Positions 1 through 5,541 of a stretch of DNA of 5,834 nt are shown here, piece by piece; the stretch's first letter is position 1, and every line of letters starts with the position of its first letter. Source of the DNA: Acidimicrobiia bacterium (GTDB lineage: Bacteria; Actinomycetota; Acidimicrobiia; Spongiisociales; UBA5794); NCBI GenBank assembly GCA_013001485.1, contig JABDMN010000051.1, positions 1 through 5,834 of the forward strand, in the 5' to 3' direction. Made by a program: the position numbers and the translations under genes. A model generated the notes under the pieces. That model was not told the origin of the DNA, searched no databases, and saw only the letters and a program-made list of their open reading frames with translations.

Positions 1-461
1 TCGATCTCCCACTCGTCCAACGGTGTGTCGATCGGCGTGAGCACCTCTTCGAGTCCCTCGATGACACCGGGAGCCCACTCATAGCCGTGGTCGGTGACCC
101 AGTCAGCCAGCTCTCGCCACATGCCGGAGATGTTCTCGAGCCCGGTGCAATGGGTCACTGCGTATTGCCCACCGACTACCTCTTTCAACTCGAGCGGAGC
201 CTCGACGTCGACCGACCCGTCGACCGTCATCCACTGCTCGTAGCCGTACTCGGATCCTGGCTCGGGAGGGCACTCCGGAGGCGAGGGGTGGTTGAAACCA
301 AAGAACCGATGTCGACCTGACCACGGTTCCAGGCCGTGCTCGCGCGCAAAGGCAAGGATTATCTCCCATGCCTCGTCCTCGGGGTGCTCGCCGTACCCGG
401 TCGCGGCGACAACGTGGAGGGGCCCCAGGTGCACGATCCTCACGTCCAGCTTCGCGATCAC
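1..461 (-). CDS. AraC effector-binding / GyrI-like domain protein (partial, C-terminus off the left edge)
   Basis: The minus strand is open from a GTG at 461-459 to the window edge, giving 153 complete codons without a stop. The start is chosen because GGAGGGA lies 4 bases upstream and because the family core begins almost at once (LDVRIVHLGPLHVVAATGYG). Features that recall the AraC effector-binding / GyrI-like (SOUL-like beta-alpha) fold are the opening strand, a helix with AWEIILAFAREHGL, the RFFGFNHPSPP segment, EYGYEQWMTVD, GGQYAVTHCTG, then a MWRELADWV helix and a late LTPIDTPLDEWEI. Such domains bind small amphipathic ligands, either as the sensor half of AraC/MerR regulators or as stand-alone proteins. 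No DNA-binding domain precedes it, so it is probably a stand-alone cytosolic binding protein; the ligand is unknown. Only the last few residues should be missing. Family assignment is by recognition of the motif pattern, not by a search. Confidence 0.8.
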   Translation of the reverse strand, partial: MIAKLDVRIVHLGPLHVVAATGYGEHPEDEAWEIILAFAREHGLEPWSGRHRFFGFNHPSPPECPPEPGSEYGYEQWMTVDGSVDVEAPLELKEVVGGQYAVTHCTGLENISGMWRELADWVTDHGYEWAPGVIEGLEEVLTPIDTPLDEWEI

Positions 462-465
462 GATG

Positions 466-472
466 TCCCTCC
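466..472 (-). promoter_or_regulatory. Ribosome binding site deciding the GTG start at 461
   Basis: On the minus strand GGAGGGA lies 4 bases before GTG (459-461), a strong Shine-Dalgarno match. It supports a non-ATG start for the effector-binding-domain gene. No ATG in this frame lies near the beginning of the protein. Confidence 0.75.
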
Positions 473-491
473 TAATGGATGTCCTCTCGCG

Positions 492-497
492 AAAGTA
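492..497 (-). promoter_or_regulatory. Possible -10 element (TACTTT) for the effector-binding-domain gene
   Basis: TACTTT on the minus strand fits TANNNT and would place the transcript start near position 485, leaving a leader of about 25 bases that contains the GGAGGGA site. No convincing -35 hexamer is visible at the usual distance, so this is a weak call. Confidence 0.3.
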
Positions 498-550
498 GGG
501 CACCGCGGGAAGAGCTCGTAGAGGATCTTGGCGGTATGCGGCTCACACGC

Positions 551-580
551 GATGGAGGGGCCGTCACCGGCCCCTTCATC
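551..580 (-). terminator. Strong hairpin in the 602/461 gap, terminator-like but without a U-tract
   Basis: Arms 551-563 and 568-580 pair over 13 positions around the loop TCAC (564-567), with one G-T wobble at 555/576 when read on the plus strand. In a minus-strand transcript that pair becomes a C-A mismatch. The core GGGGCCG/CGGCCCC is very stable. It sits just after the DoxX stop codon (602) and before the next minus-strand gene, where a terminator is expected. No T-run follows the stem on either strand. It could therefore be a U-tract-less terminator, a 3'-end stabilising hairpin or a rho-assisted site. Confidence 0.5.
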
Positions 581-601
581 GCTCAGACGCTCTCTTCGGC
601 T

Positions 602-1027
602 CTAGAGGTTGAAGTCGAACACGGGTCCGGTGATGGTGAGGCCGAGGCCCTCACCGGCTGCAGCGGCAAACCCGAAGAGGATGAGGGCGCCACCTGCGAT
701 GGAGAGGTTCTTCATGAACATGCTCATCTCGACTTGCTGCGTCATCGGGTCCTCGTCGGTCCAGAAGTGATGCACCATGAAGCCGGTGATCAACACGTAG
801 GCGGCGATGCCGATCGCGGCCAGATCGATCCAGATACCGAGGATGACAGCGATCCCGCCAAGGGCGATCAGGACGCCGCTCACTTGCGTCAGCATCTTGG
901 CGCTCTTCACTCCCCTGCTCTCGGCATACGCCGCAGTGTCGTCGGCGGACATCAGGTGTCCGGCCAGACCGGATCCCATGAAGATCATGGCGAACATGAT
1001 GCGCCCGATCAGGATGACAACGCTCAT
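602..1027 (-). CDS. DoxX family integral membrane protein
   Basis: This 141-residue protein has four hydrophobic segments at about residues 2-24, 45-64, 68-88 and 104-124, the size and topology of DoxX-family proteins. Family-like landmarks are LIGRIMFAMIFMGSGLAGHL at the N-terminus, a loop containing HHFW (residues 86-89), and the KNLSIAGGALILFGF segment (106-120) in the last helix. DoxX-type proteins sit in the cytoplasmic membrane; characterised relatives belong to thiosulfate:quinone oxidoreductase or to membrane oxidoreductase complexes in oxidative-stress responses. The role of stand-alone members such as this one is not settled. The ATG at 1027-1025 is chosen because AGAGGA lies about 6 bases upstream and the first helix begins immediately. 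The same frame stays open further upstream, but that part lies inside the neighbouring gene and lacks the family sequence. The gene is followed by a hairpin at 551-580 and probably has its own promoter. Confidence 0.85.
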   Translation of the reverse strand: MSVVILIGRIMFAMIFMGSGLAGHLMSADDTAAYAESRGVKSAKMLTQVSGVLIALGGIAVILGIWIDLAAIGIAAYVLITGFMVHHFWTDEDPMTQQVEMSMFMKNLSIAGGALILFGFAAAAGEGLGLTITGPVFDFNL

Positions 1028-1033
1028 TGTGAG

Positions 1034-1039
1034 TCCTCT
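1034..1039 (-). promoter_or_regulatory. Ribosome binding site of the DoxX gene
   Basis: AGAGGA on the minus strand, 6 bases before the ATG at 1027-1025. It argues for this start rather than the longer open frame that reaches 1243. Confidence 0.65.
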
Positions 1040-1064
1040 CAGAAGTAGTTGCAGATCGCAAGTA

Positions 1065-1070
1065 AGTGTA
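1065..1070 (-). promoter_or_regulatory. Possible -10 element (TACACT) for the DoxX gene
   Basis: In the 67-base gap 1028-1094, minus-strand TACACT matches TANNNT and would start a transcript near 1058, giving a leader of about 30 bases with a Shine-Dalgarno site. The -35 region would fall on the end of the upstream gene and shows no clear consensus. Read-through from the upstream membrane-protein gene is also possible. Confidence 0.35.
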
Positions 1071-1094
1071 CCGGCTCGTCTCGCCGCGATGCCG

Positions 1095-2222
1095 TCACAC
1101 CAGCTGTCGATAGGCGGCCCTGACAGCCACGGTCTGGCGCACCTCTCCCACGGTGTCATCGAAGAACTCGGCGCGAAGGCCCGGATCCGTCGCGGTGTAC
1201 ACACTGAAATACAGCCCGGCGAAGCCGGCAAGGAACACGGCAACCGACACCAGCTCCTCGGTCAGGTGGATCGATTGGCCAAACCAGGTGAACTCCCGCC
1301 ACATGAGCGATGGTTCGGCGCCGGTCCACAAGGCGATGGTTTCGGGACGAATGATCAGAAGACCAAGAGCCACGAAGAACCCGGCGACGAGCGCACTCAC
1401 CAGGATGATGCGGAAGCTCTGGCTGACGAAAACCACCAGACCGACGTTCCCCCATTCCCGGCGGCTGAGCCGCGGCGGGTCGAAGGCGTCGACGGACGTC
1501 GCACCCGCCAGTGGGGTCTCACCAAGGAGTGGCGCCACCTCGTCCCAACCGTCGAAGTGCTGGACACCCTCGACCTCGCGGGCGACCTGGGTGGCGAGGA
1601 AGACGGCGGCCAAGACGATGAAGAGCGCGATCACTGCTATCAGCAGGCTGTGATCGAGGCGGCCGGCTGACTGCCACGCCTCGGCGTTGATGAACAGAAA
1701 CATGAAGCCGAGGAGCAGAAGCGGCAGACCACGGGTGAACAGCCGCACGGTCTGGGCCAAGGACCGGATCATCTGACCCGCCGCCCACCGCGAGATTGCA
1801 ACCAGGCCGTAGCTGGTGACGACGTAGACGACGGCCAGAACCACGAGTTGGGCGAGGACGGTGATGCCGACGCCGGCCAGATCGCCCCCGAAGACAAGAG
1901 GTAGGACGGCGGGGACGAGGACGAATACGGCGAGCTCGACTCCGCCGACACTGGTCGGTGGCGTCATCGGCGCCCTGCCCCGGCCTCTGTTGATGAGTCC
2001 CCAGATGCCGATGAGCAGACCAAGCCCGCCGCCGATGGCAAGAGCTATCCCCCACCAGGGCCACTCGAGATCGATGGCGCTGATGGCGGAGAAGAGGAAA
2101 GCGACGATCAGGAAAGGCAGCGCCCTGGTGAAAACGTCCTCGCGGGCGTTGTACGAGGCGATGAAGTGAGGTACACCCCTCTTGATGAACCACCGCTCTG
2201 TGTCATGCACCTGGTCGGACAT
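1095..2222 (-). CDS. Multi-pass membrane protein of unknown function (375 aa)
   Basis: I recognise no named domain here. The protein opens with a charged cytosolic stretch (DTERWFIKRGVPHFIASYNA, then REDVFTRALPF to residue 37). About eight hydrophobic segments follow, at residues 34-50, 56-79, 94-111, 115-141, 164-181, 190-213, 259-291 (possibly one long or two short helices) and 322-343. Between the sixth and seventh lies a soluble loop, about 214-258, containing QHFDGWDEVAPLLGETP. The tail from 344 is charged and ends in RQLV. No transporter signature, ATP-binding motif or enzyme signature is visible. The ATG at 2222 is the only upstream Met (the next is M86, after two helices). It has no good Shine-Dalgarno but a TAGGCT hexamer 6 bases before it, suggesting a leaderless mRNA. 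The gene is divergent from ppk2. The N-terminal sequence resembles conserved hypothetical membrane proteins of Actinomycetota, from memory only. Confidence 0.8.
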   Translation of the reverse strand: MSDQVHDTERWFIKRGVPHFIASYNAREDVFTRALPFLIVAFLFSAISAIDLEWPWWGIALAIGGGLGLLIGIWGLINRGRGRAPMTPPTSVGGVELAVFVLVPAVLPLVFGGDLAGVGITVLAQLVVLAVVYVVTSYGLVAISRWAAGQMIRSLAQTVRLFTRGLPLLLLGFMFLFINAEAWQSAGRLDHSLLIAVIALFIVLAAVFLATQVAREVEGVQHFDGWDEVAPLLGETPLAGATSVDAFDPPRLSRREWGNVGLVVFVSQSFRIILVSALVAGFFVALGLLIIRPETIALWTGAEPSLMWREFTWFGQSIHLTEELVSVAVFLAGFAGLYFSVYTATDPGLRAEFFDDTVGEVRQTVAVRAAYRQLV

Positions 2223-2228
2223 GAGGCG

Positions 2229-2234
2229 AGCCTA
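2229..2234 (-). promoter_or_regulatory. -10 element (TAGGCT) of a probably leaderless promoter for the 375-aa membrane protein
   Basis: Minus-strand TAGGCT fits TANNNT and is separated by 6 bases (2223-2228) from the ATG at 2222. That spacing would put the transcription start on or next to the start codon. No Shine-Dalgarno sequence is present, as expected for a leaderless message. No good -35 hexamer is seen 16-18 bases further upstream. Confidence 0.55.
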
Positions 2235-2281
2235 TCCGTCGCTCCAACACGGCGGCTGGACGGGACCACCACGCGAATTGG

Positions 2282-2287
2282 TACGCT
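2282..2287 (+). promoter_or_regulatory. -10 element (TACGCT) of a probably leaderless promoter for ppk2
   Basis: TACGCT fits TANNNT and is followed by 7 bases (2288-2294) and then the ATG at 2295. The stretch just before the ATG (CTTATCACG) has no purine-rich ribosome binding site. CTGGAC at 2256-2261 is a weak -35 candidate, but 20 bases away, which is long. The layout points to transcription starting at or next to the initiator codon. Confidence 0.55.
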
Positions 2288-2294
2288 TATCACG

Positions 2295-3131
2295 ATGACC
2301 GACTACACGCCCAAGGACATGTTCACTGCTTCCAATCGACCCGATGTCGAGGCGAAGCCGAAGCTGAAGCGAAAAGAGTACGAACTCGAGCTGCGCAGGC
2401 TGCAGACCGAGCTCGTGAAGCTTCAGGCGCACATCAGGCGGGAAGGTATCCGCGTGGTCGTGCTCTTCGAAGGCCGCGACGCCGCCGGAAAGGGTGGCGT
2501 CATCAAACGCCTCCAGGAGCGCACCAATCCCCGCATCGTGCGTGTTGTCGCTCTGGGGACTGCTTCCGAGCAGGAAAAGACCCAGTGGTGGTTCCAGCGC
2601 TACGTCGCGCAGCTCCCGGCCGCCGGCGAGATGGTCCTCTTCGACCGGTCCTGGTACAACCGGGCCCTCGTCGAGCCGGTCATGGGATTCTGCACTCCAC
2701 AGCAGTACCAGGAGTTCTTGCGGTCCTGCCCGGAGTTCGAGCGGATGCTGGTGCGATCCGGGATCATCCTGTTGAAGTACTGGTTCTCCGTTTCCGACGA
2801 CGTCCAGGAGACGCGGTTCCAGGATCGGATGCACGATCCCCGCAAGCGTTGGAAGCTGTCGGAGATGGACCTCGAAGCTCGCAAGAAGTGGGTTGACTTC
2901 TCACGGGCCAAGGACGAGATGTTCAAGCACACCGACATCAAGCAGGCTCCCTGGTACGTCGTCAACGCCGACGACAAGAAGCGTGCCCGGTTGAATACGA
3001 TCGCTCACCTGCTCAGCCAGATCCCCTACGTGGAGACACCGCCACGGGAGCTCGAGCTGCCCCCGCGACAGGACGAGGGGTATGTTCGTCCGCCGCTCTC
3101 TGACCAGACCTTCGTCCCCGAGATCTACTGA
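2295..3131 (+). CDS. ppk2: Polyphosphate kinase 2 (PPK2), class I-like
   Basis: This 278-residue single-domain protein matches PPK2, which transfers phosphate reversibly between inorganic polyphosphate and nucleoside diphosphates (for class I chiefly ADP/ATP or GDP/GTP). Visible motifs are the P-loop G60-RDAAGKGG with K66; the Walker B region LFDRSWYNRA (115-124) with D117 and R118; and the lid-module segment ETRFQDRMHDPRKRWKLSEM (172-191) with R174, R178, R183 and K184. KHTDIKQAPWYVV follows near 211-223. GRDAAGKGG after the first strand, and the one-domain length, fit class I rather than the class III GxDAxGKDG form. The N-terminal 50 residues are charged and helical, as usual. The frame is open back to 2166, but the ATG at 2295 starts at the family's normal N-terminus and follows a TANNNT element. 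The stop overlaps the end of the convergent gene by 7 bases. The product is cytosolic, acting in phosphate and energy storage. Confidence 0.93.
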   Translation: MTDYTPKDMFTASNRPDVEAKPKLKRKEYELELRRLQTELVKLQAHIRREGIRVVVLFEGRDAAGKGGVIKRLQERTNPRIVRVVALGTASEQEKTQWWFQRYVAQLPAAGEMVLFDRSWYNRALVEPVMGFCTPQQYQEFLRSCPEFERMLVRSGIILLKYWFSVSDDVQETRFQDRMHDPRKRWKLSEMDLEARKKWVDFSRAKDEMFKHTDIKQAPWYVVNADDKKRARLNTIAHLLSQIPYVETPPRELELPPRQDEGYVRPPLSDQTFVPEIY

Positions 3132-3799
3132 GACTCGAAGAACGGCACGCCGGCCATCTCGCTGACACGCCAGTTGAGGTCGCTCGGACCGGTCGACTGC
3201 TTGAGCGTGATGCGGGCAGTGAACTCCTCGACCGTGTCGACCTCCGAGACGATCGACCCGTCAGACAGCAGTTCGGTGACACGGCGACCGTCCGAGCGCC
3301 CCTCGATTTCCACGGTGATGGTGCCGATCGCCGCTGACCCCTCGACGATATCGAGCGACGCCACCCGGAGCTCTCCGATATCGACCCTGTGGTCGACCCG
3401 TGCCAGTGCCGCCATCACCTCCTCGACTCGCTCGAAAGCGGGAGAGCGCACCGTCAATGATCGCCGCACCTCCGCCGAGTCCTGCGGGTGGTACGCCAAC
3501 CAGCGGAAGTACGCCAGGTGGAGATCCACGAGGTCAGCGAGCTCCTTCTCCCCCTCGGTGATGAGAACGAACGAGACGTTCGGGGCGCGTGCAGCGGTGT
3601 GATCGACATCCCCGGCTGAGGAGATCGGCGCCCCCGGCCCGAGCCGAGCAAGGGCAAAGGCGGCGCTGACCATGAGGACTGCCACCGCACCGATGCCGAT
3701 GACCGCCGTCCAGCCGCTCGGAGCGCGCTGTCCTGCCGTCTCCTGCCTGAGCTCGTTGAAGAGCTCCTCGTAATCCTCGGACTGCTGTTCGTCGGTCAT
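3125..3799 (-). CDS. Single-pass membrane-anchored protein of unknown function, last gene of the ABC exporter operon
   Basis: The 224-residue product has a short acidic N-terminus (1-29, DEQQSEDYEELFNELRQE), one transmembrane helix at about 31-52 (WTAVIGIGAVAVLMVSAAFAL) and a soluble domain of roughly 170 residues. No cleavage site is obvious, so it is probably a membrane anchor with the domain outside. The soluble part begins with a helical stretch (EKELADLVDLHLAYFRWLAY, 84-103). It ends in alternating strands, with IGTITVEIEG (158-167) and FTARITLKQS (193-202) followed by LNWRVSEMAGVPF (208-220). The late 'strand, W.V, short tail' layout resembles NTF2-like or Mce-associated-type domains, but that is only an impression. 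The ATG lies 2 bases after the TGA of the ABC gene, with only a weak GGTGG upstream, so translation is probably coupled to the transporter. It could be an accessory of the exporter or an unrelated passenger. Confidence 0.8.
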   Translation of the reverse strand: MTDEQQSEDYEELFNELRQETAGQRAPSGWTAVIGIGAVAVLMVSAAFALARLGPGAPISSAGDVDHTAARAPNVSFVLITEGEKELADLVDLHLAYFRWLAYHPQDSAEVRRSLTVRSPAFERVEEVMAALARVDHRVDIGELRVASLDIVEGSAAIGTITVEIEGRSDGRRVTELLSDGSIVSEVDTVEEFTARITLKQSTGPSDLNWRVSEMAGVPFFESQ

Positions 3800-3801
3800 C
3801 G

Positions 3802-5541
3802 TCAGATCGCCACCGTTCCCGCTGACCAGTCTGCATGCAGAGCCGCATAGACACCGCCCGCCGCCACCAGGGTGGCGTGGGGGCCGCGTTCGACGACACG
3901 GCCTCCGTCAAACACGATCACTTCGTCGGCTGTCTCCGCCGTGGAGAGCCGGTGCGCCACCGTGATCGTCGTACGCCCACGGCTCAGCGTCTCGATGGCG
4001 TTCCGAAGCCGCACCTCGAGAACCGGGTCGACGGCCGACGTCGCCTCGTCGAGCACGAGCAGGTCCGGACGCGCCAGCCAGGCTCGAACCAGGGCAACCA
4101 GCTGACGCTCCCCGGCCGACAGCTGCCCGCCCCTCTCCCCCGCCTGTGTCGCCGCGCCGTCTGGCAACTCGGTGAGCCAGCCGCCCAGCCCGAGATCATC
4201 GAATGCCTCGTGCACTTCGCCATCAGACGCATCGGGGCGTCCGTACCGGACGTTCTCGAGGATGCTGGCATCGAAGAGAAATCCCTCCTGGGGGACGAAC
4301 GCCACCCGGCTGCGGAGGTCGCTGAACCGAACCCGATCGACCGGAACCCCGCCGATGAGGATCCGGCCCTCGCTCGGATCGAGCAACCTGGTGATGAGCT
4401 TCGTAAAAGTCGTCTTCCCGGACCCGGTCTCACCCACCACTGCTACTCGTTTGCCCGACTCGATGGCGACAGTCACATCGGCCACGGCGACCGGGCCCTG
4501 CGGGTACTGAAACCTCAGCCCGTCGACTACGACGTCGAGTGGTCGGTCCGGAAGCGGTTCTCCGTCTGGCGGGTCGACGATCTCGACCTCGGTGTCGAGC
4601 TCACCGAGGATGCGGCGCAATCCGGCTCCTGCCGACTGTGCCGAGTCGAGGGTCTCCACCAGCGTCTGGACGGGCTCGATCATCAGGTTGACGAGGAACA
4701 GGAACGCCAGGAGTCGGCCTGCCGTGGTGCCGGTGACGACGCCCACGCCGATCACCATTGCCGTGATCCCGCCGGCGAACAGATCTGCGCTGGAGAAGAG
4801 GGCGGCACCGAACCGTGCCGTCCGGTATTCGGCGTTGAATTCGGCATCCAGAGCTGAACTGACCTTCTCCATCGTGGTGCGCTCAGCGCCGTAGGCGCGG
4901 ATGATCGGCAGCCCAGAGATCGCCTCCGACATGGCTCCCAGTGCGGCTGCGACGGTGACCCGTACCCGATCGTGGGCCCTGGCCAGGATCCGCTGGAACC
5001 AGCCGACGAGAAGGCCATAGATCATGACGGCGCCGATGACGAGCAACGTGAGTAGCCAGTCGTAGACGAGCATCACCATCAGTGCCAGGGTCACCTGGGC
5101 GGTCCCCACCATCAGCCCGATGCCACCCCACTCCATGAAGTCCTGGATGGTCTCGATGTCGGACGTGACTCTGCTGACGAGCGCTCCGCGTCTCTCGGAC
5201 TGGGTGTGCAGCACGGACCGGGAGTGGATGTGCTCGAAGGTGGACACCCGGAGGTCGGCGAGCCCGGTCGATGACGAAATGGACAGCCGGACGATTGCCT
5301 CCCGGCCCGCCCACGCCGCCAGCGCCATCGCGGCGAGAGCGATGCCGGCCTTCTGGAGAAGACCACCGAGATCCGGCCCCTCATCGGAGAGGATCTCGAG
5401 GTCGACGATCTGCTGGACGAGGACCGGGATCATCACCTGAAGCGCAGTCCCGGCAACGGCGAAGAAGACCGTGAGACGCAGACCCTTGCTCAGCGCTGGG
5501 GCCCGGCGGATCGCCATGGTCAAGGCGTGCCGGGTCTTCAT
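3802..5541 (-). CDS. ABC exporter half-transporter (permease-ATPase fusion), subunit with canonical Walker B Glu and switch His
   Basis: A complete 579-residue half-transporter of the ABCB/MsbA type. The N-terminal domain has about six helices (near 22-46, 63-85, 136-160, 162-182, 246-270 and 274-292), and the ATPase domain runs from about residue 335. ATPase motifs are A-loop Y346, Walker A GETGSGKTT (370-378), Q-loop Q418, signature LSAGERQ (474-480), Walker B LLVLDE with D498 and E499, D-loop SAVD (502-505) and switch H530. All catalytic residues are present; the signature is LSAGE rather than LSGGQ. The start codon overlaps the upstream stop as ATGA, with GAGGGG 3 bases before the ATG. 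The neighbouring upstream gene encodes a degenerate partner ATPase, so the two probably form a heterodimeric exporter in the cytoplasmic membrane. Substrate cannot be inferred from sequence; lipids, peptides and drugs are all known for this family. Confidence 0.93.
   Translation of the reverse strand: MKTRHALTMAIRRAPALSKGLRLTVFFAVAGTALQVMIPVLVQQIVDLEILSDEGPDLGGLLQKAGIALAAMALAAWAGREAIVRLSISSSTGLADLRVSTFEHIHSRSVLHTQSERRGALVSRVTSDIETIQDFMEWGGIGLMVGTAQVTLALMVMLVYDWLLTLLVIGAVMIYGLLVGWFQRILARAHDRVRVTVAAALGAMSEAISGLPIIRAYGAERTTMEKVSSALDAEFNAEYRTARFGAALFSSADLFAGGITAMVIGVGVVTGTTAGRLLAFLFLVNLMIEPVQTLVETLDSAQSAGAGLRRILGELDTEVEIVDPPDGEPLPDRPLDVVVDGLRFQYPQGPVAVADVTVAIESGKRVAVVGETGSGKTTFTKLITRLLDPSEGRILIGGVPVDRVRFSDLRSRVAFVPQEGFLFDASILENVRYGRPDASDGEVHEAFDDLGLGGWLTELPDGAATQAGERGGQLSAGERQLVALVRAWLARPDLLVLDEATSAVDPVLEVRLRNAIETLSRGRTTITVAHRLSTAETADEVIVFDGGRVVERGPHATLVAAGGVYAALHADWSAGTVAI

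Noticed and set aside
479..1048. A 189-codon open frame on the plus strand, rich in His, Asp, Glu and Gly
   Set aside because: It is the antisense of the DoxX gene, and its composition mirrors the codons of hydrophobic helices on the other strand. The hairpin at 551-580 also falls inside it.
1028..1243. An N-terminal extension of the DoxX frame up to 1243
   Set aside because: The extra part overlaps the end of the upstream membrane-protein gene in another frame and resembles no DoxX N-terminus. ATG 1027 has a good ribosome site and begins at the first helix.
807..1670. A 287-codon open frame on the plus strand
   Set aside because: Antisense to both the DoxX gene and the 375-residue membrane protein, crossing the gap between them. 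Composition is low-complexity and charged, and there is no ribosome binding site.
2166..2294. A 43-residue N-terminal extension of PPK2
   Set aside because: It would overlap the start of the divergent gene and both promoters, and PPK2 proteins normally begin near the sequence encoded at 2295.
4099..4122. LSAGE signature taken as a sign of a broken ABC ATPase
   Set aside because: LSAGE-type signatures occur in many functional exporters, and every other motif in this subunit is canonical. It is kept only as a minor point in the asymmetry argument.
3835..4857. A 340-codon open frame on the plus strand
   Set aside because: It lies wholly antisense to the ABC transporter gene, which has every expected motif. 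Its translation is rich in Arg, Pro, His and Asp with no domain, typical of an antisense shadow in GC-rich DNA.
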